From NCBI GenBank assembly GCA_965214915.1, contig CBDCCP010000002.1:1240001-1304000 (forward strand): a stretch of 64,000 nucleotides of DNA, given 5' to 3'. This DNA is from CATQHP01 sp965214915. GTDB lineage: Bacteria > Acidobacteriota > Terriglobia > Bryobacterales > UBA6623. This document shows, piece after piece, positions 17,521-27,428 of the stretch. Numbering within the stretch: position 1 is the stretch's first letter; every line of letters starts with the position of its first letter. A model generated the notes under the pieces. That model searched no databases, had not been told where the DNA came from, and worked only from the letters and a program-made list of their open reading frames with translations. Made by a program: the position numbers and the translations under genes.

Positions 17521-18897
17521 TCAAAAAAAGCCGGTCGAGCGGCCGCGGTTTCGGCGGTGCTCGGAGAGTGTCCGTTCGACCGACTCCGGCACATCGGCCA
17601 GCACTTCGACGCCGGCCTCGTCATCGCAGCGCTCGATGACTTTCGCATGCTCGTAGAGAAAAGCGAGCTTGCCGCCGGCATCGAACGGGAAACGAAACCT
17701 CGAGCGCACAATGCGGTCATCGGGCAAGAACTCGTCGATGCCCGCAAGCAGTTCCGGAATCCCCTCGCCTGTCTTGGCCGAAACAGGCAAGACCTTGACC
17801 GCCGAAGCGAACGAGCGCTCGGCTGCGCAGGCCGCCGCGCACTCATCCGGCGTTAAAAGGTCGCGCTTGTTGAGGACGAGAAGTTGCGGCTTGCCGCTCG
17901 ATTCGAGCTCGGCGAGCAGCCGCTCGACTTCTTCCATTCGGCCCCGGCGCTGCGGCGCGGCGATATCCACCACGTGCAGAATCATTGCCGCCTCGGTCAC
18001 TTCCTCCAACGTCGCCCGAAAGGCTTCGATCAGAGTCGTCGGCAGATTGCGGATGAAGCCGACGGTATCGGAAAGCAGCACGCCTCGGTTGGAAGGCAGG
18101 GTCAGGCGGCGAATCGTCGGGTCAAGCGTGGCGAACATTTTCTTGTCCGTCAAAACGTCTGCGGCAGCGAGCGCGTTGAACAGGGTCGATTTTCCCGCAT
18201 TGGCGTAGCCTGCAAGGGCGATAACGCGCGCCATCGCCGCAGTCCGTCGGTCACGCTGCAATTTGCGGGTCGAGCGCACCTTTTCCAAGCTCGCTTCCAG
18301 CTTGTCGATCCTGCGGCGGATCTTGCGCCGGTCCGTTTCAAGCTGCGTTTCGCCGGGACCGCGCGTGCCGATGCCCGCGCCCAACCGCGACATTGCCGCG
18401 CCCCTGCCGGCGAGACGCGGCAGCAGGTAATTCAACTGAGCCAGCTCCACCTGCAGACGGCCTTCGCTGGTGCGCGCGTGACGGGCAAAAATGTCGAGGA
18501 TCAACTGCGTCCGATCGAGCACGCGGCATTCGGTTCCGCGCGCAAGGTTACGTTGTTGACTCGGGGAGAGATTCCGGTCGAAAAGCACGAAGTCGAGGTT
18601 GCATTCCGCCGCCCAATTCTTGATCTCGCGCACCTTGCCGGCGCCGATCAACGTCACCGGATCGAGCGCATTGCGGGATTGCAGCGTCTTCCCCAGCACT
18701 TCGGCCCCGGCGCCGCGGGCCAGTTCCTCCAATTCATTGAGGGATTCCTCGGCGGTATAGGCATGCAGCCCGTTGCCCATGCCGCCGTCCTTCCTGAGGC
18801 GAAGCCCAACGAGGATGCACCTCTCCGGCGCGTCTCGCGGCGATGCGTCCGCGGCATGTCGTTTTGCCGCGGCTCCATTCGGGTTATGGGCGGTCAA
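17521..18897 (-). CDS. hflX: ribosome-associated GTPase HflX
   Basis: GTPase that binds the 50S subunit and splits stalled or hibernating ribosomes during stress. 458 residues from ATG at 18897. The N-terminal HflX domain holds LIGAGKVREIK and VLFDRNLSPSQQRNL. The segment GAGIGTRGPGETQLETDRR precedes a helical linker. The G domain has G1 GYANAGKST, G3 DTVGFI, G4 NKRD and G5 VSAKTG. The C-terminal region ends RRNRGRSTGFF. The gene ends 60 bases from the right end of the IS5 element, so its 3' flank but not its coding sequence is affected. Confidence 0.95.
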   Translation of the reverse strand: MTAHNPNGAAAKRHAADASPRDAPERCILVGLRLRKDGGMGNGLHAYTAEESLNELEELARGAGAEVLGKTLQSRNALDPVTLIGAGKVREIKNWAAECNLDFVLFDRNLSPSQQRNLARGTECRVLDRTQLILDIFARHARTSEGRLQVELAQLNYLLPRLAGRGAAMSRLGAGIGTRGPGETQLETDRRKIRRRIDKLEASLEKVRSTRKLQRDRRTAAMARVIALAGYANAGKSTLFNALAAADVLTDKKMFATLDPTIRRLTLPSNRGVLLSDTVGFIRNLPTTLIEAFRATLEEVTEAAMILHVVDIAAPQRRGRMEEVERLLAELESSGKPQLLVLNKRDLLTPDECAAACAAERSFASAVKVLPVSAKTGEGIPELLAGIDEFLPDDRIVRSRFRFPFDAGGKLAFLYEHAKVIERCDDEAGVEVLADVPESVERTLSEHRRNRGRSTGFF

Positions 18898-19046
18898 GTC
18901 GATGATGAAAGAAACAAGAAAAGGAACGAGCGGCGGCGCCGATCCCCGCTCAGTCTAGCAGGCCGCGGCCGACCCGCGAGCCGGTTCCCCCCGATGTACG
19001 GTTCCTTGCCTTCTGAAACGCCACGAACTTCTTTGGGATCAACAAC

Positions 19047-19973
19047 ATGTCGGCGTCCTGCGCGCGAGCCGATATACTCATTGAAGTGGTTCCTCCTGTT
19101 CTTAAACAGATCGGCCTCGCGCTGCGCACGCTCAACCCCGACGAGGTGCGCGCCTTGGCCGACCGGCCGCTGACGTTCGGCGCGCTGGCCGCGGATGAGA
19201 CCGCCGCGGCCGATATTCACGACTTCCTGGCTCCTCGGGGTCTGCCGCCCGCGAAAAGGGCGGCGGCCGAAGCCTGCATCCGCCGCATTGCCGCGGAAGA
19301 AGATTTCGCGCGAACGACGGTCGGCTTTGCCGAGCCGGGCGTCCCGCATCCGGCGCATTACTACGCTTTCGACGCCTTGAACCCGGAACCGGCGGTTCGC
19401 GCTCTGCTCGACGATCATGAGGACGACCAGCTTGCGCTCGGCCGCCGGTTTCCGAATTTCCGCCCCGCCGTCAGCGAGCGCCTGATCTGGAAAGTCGCCA
19501 AAGAGAACACGATGTTCACCGTCGCAACGGCCCTGCCTAACGTGGTTCCGAGCTTGATTTCCCTGCCTTGGGGGATTGGGGAATTTGCGTCCGACACGGC
19601 GTTTCTGACGATGAACCAAGTGCGCATGGCCCTTCTACTCGCAGCGGCGCACGACCGCGAAATCGGCTACGGCGAACAGATCGCGGAAATCGGGTCGATC
19701 GCGGCCGCGGCGTTCGGCTGGCGCGCTTTGGCCAGACAAGCGGTTTCCAAAGTTCCGGGCGGCGGCGGGCTCATCTCCAAGGGATTGATCGCTTTCGCCG
19801 GAACATACGTCGTCGGGCGCGGACTGGAGCAGTGGTTCCGCCGCGGACGGCGGCTCACGCGCGCGGAAAGAAACGTGTTCTACAAAGACGCCTACAACAG
19901 CGGGCGCTCCGCCGTAGAAGAGATCGTCAAGCGCGCCGCGGGACGGGCGGCGGCCACCGAAGCCTCCGCATAG
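19047..19973 (+). CDS. YcjF/DUF697-like membrane-associated protein
   Basis: 308 residues. The C-terminal half has DUF697-like features: a hydrophobic helix TMFTVATALPNVVPSLISLPW, DTAFLTMNQVRMALLLAAAHDREIGYGEQIAEIGSIAAAAFGWRAL in three blocks, a Gly-rich VPGGGGLISKGLIAFAGTYVVGRGLEQWF, then a basic tail. DUF697 regions are often fused to or adjacent to GTPases; hflX lies divergently next door. The N-terminal 13 residues include a TATACT -10-like sequence (19073-19078), so the true start may be a later GTG near 19086. The molecular role is unknown. Confidence 0.65.
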   Translation: MSASCARADILIEVVPPVLKQIGLALRTLNPDEVRALADRPLTFGALAADETAAADIHDFLAPRGLPPAKRAAAEACIRRIAAEEDFARTTVGFAEPGVPHPAHYYAFDALNPEPAVRALLDDHEDDQLALGRRFPNFRPAVSERLIWKVAKENTMFTVATALPNVVPSLISLPWGIGEFASDTAFLTMNQVRMALLLAAAHDREIGYGEQIAEIGSIAAAAFGWRALARQAVSKVPGGGGLISKGLIAFAGTYVVGRGLEQWFRRGRRLTRAERNVFYKDAYNSGRSAVEEIVKRAAGRAAATEASA

Positions 19974-19986
19974 GGAATGCCGCGGT

Positions 19987-22071
19987 TTACTCGTGGATCC
20001 ACTGCTGCAGCCAGCCGAGTACGGTCTCGTACCACAGCACGCTGTTGGCGGGCTTGAGAATCCAATGCCCTTCGTCCGGGTAATACAAGAATTTCGACGG
20101 AACATCGCGCATCTGTAGCGCCGTAAAAAGCGCCATGCCTTGCTCGACCGGCACGCGGTAGTCCTTTTGGCCGTGAACCACGAGCGTGGGCGTCTGGAAC
20201 TTTTCGACCGAAGCGCTCGGCGACCATCGTTCGTAAACCTCGGGTTTTTCCCACGGCGCGCCCCCGAACTCCCATAGGGGGAACCACAACTCCTCGGTCG
20301 CGCCGAAAAAGCTCTTCAGATCGTAAACGCCCGCATGGGAAACAAGCGCCCGGAATCGCTGCGAATGGCCCAGCAGCCAGTTGACCATGTAGCCGCCGTA
20401 CGATCCGCCCGCGGCGACCACACGGCCGCGGTCGATATACGGGCGCGGGACGACCGCATCCAGACCCGCCAGAATATCTTCGACGACCTTTCCGCCCCAA
20501 TCGGCGTTGATGCCGTCGATGAACTCCTGACCGTAGCCGGTCGATCCGCGGGGATTGGGCATGAAAACCACGAACCCGGCCGCGGCAAAGACTTGCGCGT
20601 TCCAACGGTAGCTCCAGCTCTGCCGCCAAGCGCCTTGCGGCCCGCCGTGGATCAGCAGCAGCAACGGATAGGCGCGGTCGAGATCAAGGTTCGCAGGCTT
20701 GAGCAAAAAGCCCGAGACCTCGCTGCCGTCGTCGCTCGCGTAACGGATCTCCTCGTAATCGGGAAGCGTGTAGCGGCCGAGGATTGCGTCGTTTTCGTGC
20801 GTCAGCCGCGCCGGCGCTCCGCCGCTAGCGAAGCCGCGGAAAATTTCGACCGGATGCGAGCCGCTCTGCGCGGTGTATATCAACGATTTTCCATCGGGAA
20901 GCAATTGCACGTCCCCGTGCGCCGCGTTTCCGTAAACGGCCATGTTGACTCCGCCGCCGCTGACGAGAACGGTGAAGATCGGTTCCCGCCCGCGGTCGTC
21001 GGCCGTCAGAAACAAACGGTCGGCGTCGGGCGACCAGGCCACGCTGGTGACCCAACGGTCAAAAGTTTCGGTCACCGCCGCCGTTTCTCCGCTTTCGCGG
21101 TCGTAAAGCATCAGACGGAAGCGGTCGCTCTCATAGCCGGCCCTCTGCTGCGCAAGATAGGCAATGTAAAGCCCGTCGGGAGAATAGACCGGCCCTCCGT
21201 CGAACGCAGGGTTGTCGGTCAGGCGGACGGGCTCGCCCCCTTGGATCGGGACGGCGAACAAATCGGTGCCGGCGCTGACGGCAAGGCCCGCCTTGGCCGC
21301 GCCGTCGGACGCGCGGACGTAGGCCACTTCCAAGCCGTCCGGCGAAATCGCGTAGCCCTCGGGAGCGCATAGCGAAAACGGCGGCACATCGTATTCTCCC
21401 GGCGTAAGATCGACGGCGCGGTCTCCGCTTTCGGGGGAAGCATCCGCCGCAAGCGCAAACAGATGACTGCGGCGGCCGTCGTCCCACGTGTCCCAATGCC
21501 TGTACAGGAGGCTGTCGTAAACGCGCGCTTGGACCGGGCCGTCCTTTTCCTGCGAGAGCCTGGCCTCGTTGCACTGCCAATCGCCTCCACAGTCCGGATA
21601 GACGCGGCTGGCGAAAACCAAGGCGTCTCCGGTTGGAGAGAATAAAACCCCGTCGGCCTCGGTGGCGATATCCGTTACAGGCCGCTGCCCCGATCCGTCG
21701 GCCTCCATCAGCCAAATCTGCGACGAATCCGTGCGGTCGGAGACGAATGCGAGCCGCGCCGAGTCCGGCGACCAACGCGGACGGCTGTTGTTGCCTTGAT
21801 CGGTCAGTTGCCGCGCTGCGCCGCCGTCCACCGGGACCGCGAATATCTGCTTGTTTTTTGCATTCTCTTCCGCGGAAACCCGCTCGACCACATAGGCGAC
21901 TTGCGCGCCGTCGGGCGAAAGCTGCGGATCGGAAATCCGCGCCAAGCCCAACAGGGCGTGAACATCGAAAACCGGCTTCACCGAGCGGCCTTCCGCGGGT
22001 TGAGCGATTCCGCTCTCTTGCGCGGCCGAAACTCCGGCGGCCAGAACGGCAACCGCGGCGAAACGATGCAT
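19987..22071 (-). CDS. secreted S9-family (prolyl oligopeptidase/acylaminoacyl) peptidase
   Basis: Exported serine peptidase, 694 residues, with a signal peptide MHRFAAVAVLAAGVSAAQ. Residues about 35-390 form a seven-bladed TolB/WD40-like propeller, with repeats such as SPDGAQVAYV, SPDSARLAFVSD and SPDGLYIAYL, that gates access to the active site. The alpha/beta-hydrolase domain carries GGSYGGYM (nucleophile Ser) and DEGHWI (catalytic His); HGQKDYRVP holds the likely Asp. It would trim short peptides in the periplasm. The gene is convergent with the DUF697-like gene (13-base gap). Confidence 0.93.
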   Translation of the reverse strand: MHRFAAVAVLAAGVSAAQESGIAQPAEGRSVKPVFDVHALLGLARISDPQLSPDGAQVAYVVERVSAEENAKNKQIFAVPVDGGAARQLTDQGNNSRPRWSPDSARLAFVSDRTDSSQIWLMEADGSGQRPVTDIATEADGVLFSPTGDALVFASRVYPDCGGDWQCNEARLSQEKDGPVQARVYDSLLYRHWDTWDDGRRSHLFALAADASPESGDRAVDLTPGEYDVPPFSLCAPEGYAISPDGLEVAYVRASDGAAKAGLAVSAGTDLFAVPIQGGEPVRLTDNPAFDGGPVYSPDGLYIAYLAQQRAGYESDRFRLMLYDRESGETAAVTETFDRWVTSVAWSPDADRLFLTADDRGREPIFTVLVSGGGVNMAVYGNAAHGDVQLLPDGKSLIYTAQSGSHPVEIFRGFASGGAPARLTHENDAILGRYTLPDYEEIRYASDDGSEVSGFLLKPANLDLDRAYPLLLLIHGGPQGAWRQSWSYRWNAQVFAAAGFVVFMPNPRGSTGYGQEFIDGINADWGGKVVEDILAGLDAVVPRPYIDRGRVVAAGGSYGGYMVNWLLGHSQRFRALVSHAGVYDLKSFFGATEELWFPLWEFGGAPWEKPEVYERWSPSASVEKFQTPTLVVHGQKDYRVPVEQGMALFTALQMRDVPSKFLYYPDEGHWILKPANSVLWYETVLGWLQQWIHE

Positions 22072-22146
22072 CCCTTGAATGTATCAAGGAGCGGCCCTGC
22101 CGCCATGCCCGCCCGCGGCCGGCGAGTCGCGTAATCTAAAGATCTC

Positions 22147-23061
22147 ATGCAACTCGGCTTTGTGTCCGCCATCCTGCCGGATCTGACCTTCGACGAGGTC
22201 TGCGCCGCCGCCGCCGCCGAGGGCTACGACTGCGTGGAAGTCATGTGCTGGCCGGTCGGCAAAGCGGAGCGCCGCTACGCCGGCGTCACCCACATCGATG
22301 TCAACCGGCTCGACGCCAAGGAAATCCGCGGCATCCATGCAACCCTGGAAAAGCACGGCGTCGGCATCAGCGCGCTCGGCTACTATCCGAATCCGTTGTC
22401 GCCCGACCCGAACGAAGCGGCAACCGCGGCGGCGCACATCGAGCAGGTCATTCGGGCGGCGAAGAAACTGGGTCTGGCGAACGTCAACACGTTCGTCGGC
22501 CGCGACTGGACCCGGTCGGTCGAGGCCAATTGGCAGCCGTTCCTGAAAACCTGGAAGCCGCTCATCGGCTTTGCCGAAAAGCACGGCGTGCGCATCGGCA
22601 TCGAAAACTGCCCGATGCTCTTCACTTCCGACGAATGGCCCGGCGGCAAGAATCTGGCCGTCTCGCCGGCCGTCTGGCGCAGGATGTTCGCCGCAATTCC
22701 GAGCGAGCGCTTCGGCCTCAACTACGACCCCTCGCATCCGGCCTGGATGCAGATGGACCCCATCGCGCCGCTGCGCGACTTCGCCGACCGCATCTTCCAC
22801 GTCCACGCGAAGGACGTGCGGGTGGACCGCCGCCGTCTCAACGACGTGGGCATCCTGGCGCATCCGTTGGAGTTCCATGAACCCAAGCTGCCCGGCCTCG
22901 GCGACGTCGATTGGGGCAAGTTTTTTTCGGTTTTAACGAGCAGCGGCTACGACGGTCCGGTCTGCGTCGAGGTCGAGGACCGCTCTTACGAAGGGTCGTT
23001 AGAGGCGCGCAAGCGAGCATTGCGCCAGAGCGCGCGGTTTCTGCGGCAGTTCGTTGCCTGA
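22147..23061 (+). CDS. sugar phosphate isomerase/epimerase family protein (AP-endonuclease-2 fold)
   Basis: 304-residue cytoplasmic TIM-barrel of the xylose-isomerase-like superfamily. The metal-ligand pattern is visible in order: IGIENCP (Glu), NYDPSHPAW (Asp and His), HVHAKD (His) and VCVEVEDRSYEGS (Glu). Such enzymes interconvert ketoses or inositol derivatives; the substrate cannot be read from sequence. No signal peptide, unlike the related exported protein at 39451. It is flanked by the S9 peptidase (divergent) and glyS (convergent, 9-base gap), so it is probably a single-gene unit. Confidence 0.85.
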   Translation: MQLGFVSAILPDLTFDEVCAAAAAEGYDCVEVMCWPVGKAERRYAGVTHIDVNRLDAKEIRGIHATLEKHGVGISALGYYPNPLSPDPNEAATAAAHIEQVIRAAKKLGLANVNTFVGRDWTRSVEANWQPFLKTWKPLIGFAEKHGVRIGIENCPMLFTSDEWPGGKNLAVSPAVWRRMFAAIPSERFGLNYDPSHPAWMQMDPIAPLRDFADRIFHVHAKDVRVDRRRLNDVGILAHPLEFHEPKLPGLGDVDWGKFFSVLTSSGYDGPVCVEVEDRSYEGSLEARKRALRQSARFLRQFVA

Positions 23062-23070
23062 GACCGCGCG

Positions 23071-25128
23071 TTATGCGGAAACGATCTCGGAGAAATCCGC
23101 AATCGAGGAGAGTTCCGTCAACAAGCGAGCCAGGAACGTCAAGCGGTTCTCCCTGACCGCCTTGTTTTCAGTCATTACCAGCACGTCGTCGAAAAATCTG
23201 TCCACGGCGGGCCGCAACCCGGCGATTTCCCGCAGCGCCTCTGCGTACTTGGCCGTCTCTCCGAGTTGCGGAATCTTGCCCACGACATCGCCGAACGCGG
23301 CGTGCAGGTCGGCTTCGGCTCCCGCTTCGAGCAATTCCCGGTCGAGGGTTCGACCGGCGTACTGGCGCGCGCCGCCGGCCTTCTCGAGGATGTTGCGAAT
23401 CCGCTTGAAGCTGACGGCCAGCGGCTCGAAGTCGGGCGTCGGACGCACGGCGGCGACAGCCTTCGTACGCGCGGCCGCGTCAAGCGGCGCCGCGTCCGAT
23501 GCCGCGAGCACGGCGGCGATCTCGTCGTAAGCGAAGCCGCCGGCCTCGCGCAGCCAATAGCGCAGGCGCTCGACGAAGAACTCGCGCAGCTTCCCGGCGT
23601 TCTCTCCGGCGGCGGCGATGGCGACGAGTCGGTCGAGGGGCAGCGCCAGTCCGCCCTCGACGACGATGCGGATCGCCCCGTAGGCCGCGCGCCGCAAAGC
23701 CAGCGGGTCGCGCGAGCCCGTCGGGATCATGCCCAGAGAGAACATGCCGCCCAGCATCGTCAGCTTGTCGGCAAGCGAGACGACTTGGCCCACTACCCCC
23801 CGGGGCAGGCCGCCGCCGGAACCCACCGGCAAATAGTGGTCGTAAACCGCGTCCGCAACATCCTGCGCCTCGCCTTGGTCGGCGGCGTACAATCCGCCGA
23901 TCCGGCCTTGCAGTTCAGGGAACTCGCCCACCATTTCGGTGGTCAAATCGCACTTGGCCAGCTCGGCGGCGCGGTCGGCCGCCTGCAACTGCGCGGCGTC
24001 GAAGCGCAAAGCCTCGGCAAGCTCTTTCACGACGGCGCGGTTGCGCTCGGTCTTGTCGAAGTAACTGCCCAAATCCGCCTGGAACGTCACGGCCTTCAAG
24101 CTTTCGACACGATCGGACAGCCGCTGCCTGCGGTCGAATTCCCAGAAAAACCGGGCATCGTTGAAACGCGCCCGCAGCACGCGCTCGTTCCCGCGGCGGA
24201 TCTTGCCGTCGGGATCGCCGTCGAGATTGGCGACCGCCACGAATGCGTTGGCCAACTTGCCGGACTCGTCCTCGACCGCAAAATACTTTTGGTGAACCAG
24301 CATCACGGTCTCGAGCACTTCATCCGGCAGAGCGAGATAACTTTCGTCGAAACCGCCGAGAATCGCCGTCGGATACTCGGTGAGATATGTCAATGTGGAA
24401 AGCAGTTTGGGATTGCCGCGAATTTTCCTGCCCGCGGGCAACAGCTTTTCCGCCTCGGAGAGTATTTTGTTCCGCCGCTCGCCGGCCGCGAGAATCACAT
24501 GGTTGGCGGCCAGCTTGCGCCGATAGTCGGCGCCGCTCGTCACCGCGATCCGATCGTTGCCGAGCCGGCGGTGGCCGAAGGTCGTATTGCCGCCGGCGAC
24601 GCCCGCAATTTCGAAGCGAACGACCGCGCCGTCCAACAAACAGACCAGCCGGCGAATCGGGCGGATGAAGCGCGGGCCGTTCTTGCCCAGCCAGTACATG
24701 CTGCGCGGGAAGGAAATCGAGAGAATCGTTTCCGGCAGAACTTCCGCGAGAACGTCCGCCGTCGAGCGGCCCTTGACCGTTCGCGCAACGAACAACTTTC
24801 CCTTGGCGTCGATCTGCAGTTCGGCGATACCGACACCGGCCTTGCGCGCGAACCCCTCCCCTGCTTGCGTCGGGTTGCCGGCGGCGTCGAAAGCCGCGCG
24901 CCGCGGCGGGCCGGTGAGAATTTCTTTGCGGTCGGCCTGCGCCTTGGGCAAACCTTCGGCGAACAACACCAAGCGGCGCGCGGTCGCTTCCGTAGTCGTG
25001 GATACGCCGGCGTCCAATTGGAATCTTGCCAGCGCCCCGGCAAAACGGCGTTCGAAATCCGCCAGCGCCCCGGGAATCATCCAATCCGGGATTTCCTCGG
25101 TCCCGACTTCCAGCAGCAGTTCGCTCAT
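23071..25128 (-). CDS. glyS: glycyl-tRNA synthetase beta subunit
   Basis: Beta chain of the heterotetrameric bacterial GlyRS, which charges tRNA-Gly. 685 residues from ATG at 25128 (MSELLLEVGTEEIPDWM, the typical start). Family features: FPRSMYWLGKNGPRFIRPIRR, HRRLG, EYPTAILGGFD, VHQKYFAVED, a degenerate HD-like region and a C-terminal anticodon-binding helical domain with DRFFDDVLVMTEN. The start codon overlaps the glyQ stop (ATGA), so the subunits are translationally coupled. Confidence 0.96.
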   Translation of the reverse strand: MSELLLEVGTEEIPDWMIPGALADFERRFAGALARFQLDAGVSTTTEATARRLVLFAEGLPKAQADRKEILTGPPRRAAFDAAGNPTQAGEGFARKAGVGIAELQIDAKGKLFVARTVKGRSTADVLAEVLPETILSISFPRSMYWLGKNGPRFIRPIRRLVCLLDGAVVRFEIAGVAGGNTTFGHRRLGNDRIAVTSGADYRRKLAANHVILAAGERRNKILSEAEKLLPAGRKIRGNPKLLSTLTYLTEYPTAILGGFDESYLALPDEVLETVMLVHQKYFAVEDESGKLANAFVAVANLDGDPDGKIRRGNERVLRARFNDARFFWEFDRRQRLSDRVESLKAVTFQADLGSYFDKTERNRAVVKELAEALRFDAAQLQAADRAAELAKCDLTTEMVGEFPELQGRIGGLYAADQGEAQDVADAVYDHYLPVGSGGGLPRGVVGQVVSLADKLTMLGGMFSLGMIPTGSRDPLALRRAAYGAIRIVVEGGLALPLDRLVAIAAAGENAGKLREFFVERLRYWLREAGGFAYDEIAAVLAASDAAPLDAAARTKAVAAVRPTPDFEPLAVSFKRIRNILEKAGGARQYAGRTLDRELLEAGAEADLHAAFGDVVGKIPQLGETAKYAEALREIAGLRPAVDRFFDDVLVMTENKAVRENRLTFLARLLTELSSIADFSEIVSA

Positions 25129-26048
25129 GACGCCGCCCCGGCGGCTCCCCGCTGCTGATCGACCCAGGATTTGGCTACGCCGACCGCCAGATTCCGCACC
25201 CGCTGGATCACGACGGCGCGCTCGGTCACGCTGATCGCCCCGCGCGCCTGAAGCATGTTGAACAGGTGCGAGCATTTGAGCGTCCGGTCGTGAGCCGCGA
25301 GCAAGGGGAAGCGCGCGCGCCCTGCGCGGTCGTCAAGACCGCTGTAGGCGTCGAGCAAACGCCGGCACTCGGCTTCGTGAAGCTCGAACTCCTTCCAGAT
25401 GGAGTCCACGTCGGCCTCCTCGAAGTTATAAACCGAGTACTGCCGCTCGTCGGCGAAGCGGACATCGCGGTATTGGACGCGGTCGTTCCACTGAATGTCG
25501 TAAACGCTTTCGACGTTCTGGATAAACGCCGTCAGGCGCTCGAGACCGTAAGTCAACTCGGCGGGAACGATCTCGAGGTCGATGCCGCCGCACTGTTGAA
25601 AGTAAGTGAGCTGCGTAATTTCAAGCCCATCGAGCATCACCTGCCAGCCGACGCCCCAGGCGCCCAGCGTCGGAGATTCCCAGTTATCCTCCTCGAGCTT
25701 CCAATCGTGGCGCGTCAGGTCGATGCCGATCGCCTCGAGACTCTTCATGTAAAGCTCGATCACGTCCTCCGGGGCCGGCTTCAAGATCACTTGCAATTGC
25801 ATGTGCTTGTAGAGGCGGTTCGGATTTTCGCCGTACCGGCCGTCAGCGGGCCGCCGGCTTGGCTGCACGTAAACGACGTTATAGGGGTCCGGGCCGAGCA
25901 CCCGCAGAAACGTTTCCGGACACATCGTCCCGGCGCCGACCTCGCAGTCGAGCGGCTCCTGAACGATGCAGCCTTTCTCGGCCCAGTAGGACTTGAGTCG
26001 AAAGACAACATCCTGAAAAGTCGGCGCGGGGCCCTCGCAATGCAGCAT
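25125..26048 (-). CDS. glyQ: glycyl-tRNA synthetase alpha subunit
   Basis: Catalytic alpha chain of the alpha2beta2 GlyRS, class II aminoacyl-tRNA synthetase. About 307 residues from ATG at 26048 (MLHCEGPAPTFQDVVFRLKSYW); longer upstream frames are unlikely. Conserved blocks include GCIVQEPLDCEVGAGTM, YVQPSRRPADGRYGENPNR, LEEDNWESPTLGAWG, LEITQLTYFQQ and EIVPAELTYGLERL. The 3' end overlaps glyS. A split GlyQS rather than the single-chain archaeal/eukaryal type fits Gram-negative bacteria, including Acidobacteriota. Confidence 0.97.
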   Translation of the reverse strand: MLHCEGPAPTFQDVVFRLKSYWAEKGCIVQEPLDCEVGAGTMCPETFLRVLGPDPYNVVYVQPSRRPADGRYGENPNRLYKHMQLQVILKPAPEDVIELYMKSLEAIGIDLTRHDWKLEEDNWESPTLGAWGVGWQVMLDGLEITQLTYFQQCGGIDLEIVPAELTYGLERLTAFIQNVESVYDIQWNDRVQYRDVRFADERQYSVYNFEEADVDSIWKEFELHEAECRRLLDAYSGLDDRAGRARFPLLAAHDRTLKCSHLFNMLQARGAISVTERAVVIQRVRNLAVGVAKSWVDQQRGAAGAAS

Positions 26049-26143
26049 TGAAAACCGGTCTCCGAAGTGGGACGGAAGGGCCGGCGGCGGCCCTGAGGGG
26101 TGAATTTTCAGAATAACACGCAGTCCGGTCGCTTCAGTCGATT

Positions 26144-26902
26144 TCAGGCCGCGCCCCGCGCGGCCGCGAAGCGCAAGCGAACGTAGTCCACCGTCCATTT
26201 CCCGCCGTCCCAAAGATCGGGACGCAACCGCTCGCGCAGCTCGTCGCATGCGTCCGCGCCGCCGCCCAGCGCCTCGATGAACGGCGCCGCGAAAATCTTC
26301 AGCCAAGCGGAGATATCGCCCGGCAAAGGCGTCGGCCGCGCAAACAGCTCCATTGCGGTAACGCGGAAGCCGGCCCGCTCCAACCGCCCGCGGTATTCCT
26401 CGCGCGAGGGAAAGTACCAGGGAGACAACTCATCGAAGTCGGCGCCGCGGCCGGCCAGCGCCGCCCGCAAGGCCCGCGCGATCGCCTCCACGTTGCCTGC
26501 CCCGCCGAATTCGCCGACGAATTTCCCGCCGGGCTTCAGCGCCCGCGCAACCGCCGCGAGAACCGCATCCGGGTCCAACATCCAGTGCAGCGCGGCGTTC
26601 GAGAAAACCCCGTCGAACTCCACGCGGAACGGCAACGCGGCGGCATCGGCGATCCGGCAGTCGAGACCTCGGGCGCAGGCGGCCGCGACCATCGACGCGC
26701 TCGAATCGATGCCGACGACCGAACAACCGCGCGCGGCCAGCTTTTCGGTCAGAGCGCCGTCTCCGCAGCCCAGGTCGAGAATGCGCTCTCCCTTTAACGG
26801 GGCCAGCAATTCGATCAGCGGTTCCCCGAGATCGGAGACAAAACGGGAATCACGGGCATATTGCCCTGCATCCCAATTGCCGCCGCTCCGCGCGCCTGCC
26901 AT
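26144..26902 (-). CDS. class I SAM-dependent methyltransferase
   Basis: 252 residues with a Rossmann-fold methyltransferase core: motif I ILDLGCGDGALTEKL (SAM binding), CSVVGIDSSASMV (acidic ribose ligand), IADAAALPF and FDGVFSNAALHWM, close to the Tam/UbiE branch. The insert PWYFPSREEYRGRLERAGF near residue 165 is typical of trans-aconitate methyltransferase-like proteins, so a small-molecule acid or lipid substrate is plausible but unproven. It lies 95 bases upstream of glyQ in the same direction and may be part of the same transcript. Confidence 0.82.
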   Translation of the reverse strand: MAGARSGGNWDAGQYARDSRFVSDLGEPLIELLAPLKGERILDLGCGDGALTEKLAARGCSVVGIDSSASMVAAACARGLDCRIADAAALPFRVEFDGVFSNAALHWMLDPDAVLAAVARALKPGGKFVGEFGGAGNVEAIARALRAALAGRGADFDELSPWYFPSREEYRGRLERAGFRVTAMELFARPTPLPGDISAWLKIFAAPFIEALGGGADACDELRERLRPDLWDGGKWTVDYVRLRFAAARGAA

Positions 26903-26965
26903 GCCGTCCGCAGCGATTTATCCTACTCTCTCGACAGGCGAAAACCGCAAAACATTCGGGGCGCC

Positions 26966-27420
26966 TCACTCAGCTCGAAAGGGGAACGCCGGCGGGCACA
27001 GCGCGGCGCACAGCGTCGCTAAGAGCACCGTCAGCGGCGCGCCGATGCGGGGGAAGTCGAGAAAGCGGTAGCCGCCCGGTCCGTAAACCATGAGATTGGT
27101 CTGGTAGGCGATCGGGGAAAGAAAGCTCAGCCCGCAGCCGAGGATCAGGCTGAACGCGAACGGCTCCGGATGCAAGTCGAGCCGGCGCGCGGCAGCCATC
27201 GCGACCGGGAACATCAGCGCCGCGGCCCCGTTCTTGGTGATGACCTGCGCGAAGGCGGAAGCAGTCAGAGTCATGGCGAAGATCATGGCGCGCTCGCCGG
27301 CGCCCATAGCCCGGCACGCATCGAGAATCCACAACGCGACGGCCTCGGCAACGCCGGTTTGCTGCAGCGCCGCACTCATCCCGATCGCGGCGGCGGCCCT
27401 GGACAGATACCTCGGAAGGG
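26966..27420 (-). pseudogene. truncated SLC13/DASS-family transporter, C-terminal third only
   Basis: The minus strand encodes about 150 residues that match the end of a dicarboxylate/sulfate (SLC13, DASS) permease: IGMSAALQQTGVAEAVA, then VITKNGAAALMFPVAMA, then LSPIAYQTNLMVYGPGGYRF, followed by a final hydrophobic helix. The second SNT/NxxA-like hairpin and the last three membrane helices are recognisable. The first two thirds of the gene are missing. Upstream of about 27420 the frame continues open for 270 bases but reads as Cys/Ser-rich nonsense opposite another small ORF. A deletion or rearrangement removed the 5' part, so the fragment should be non-functional. Confidence 0.65.
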
Positions 27421-27428
27421 TGGGACAG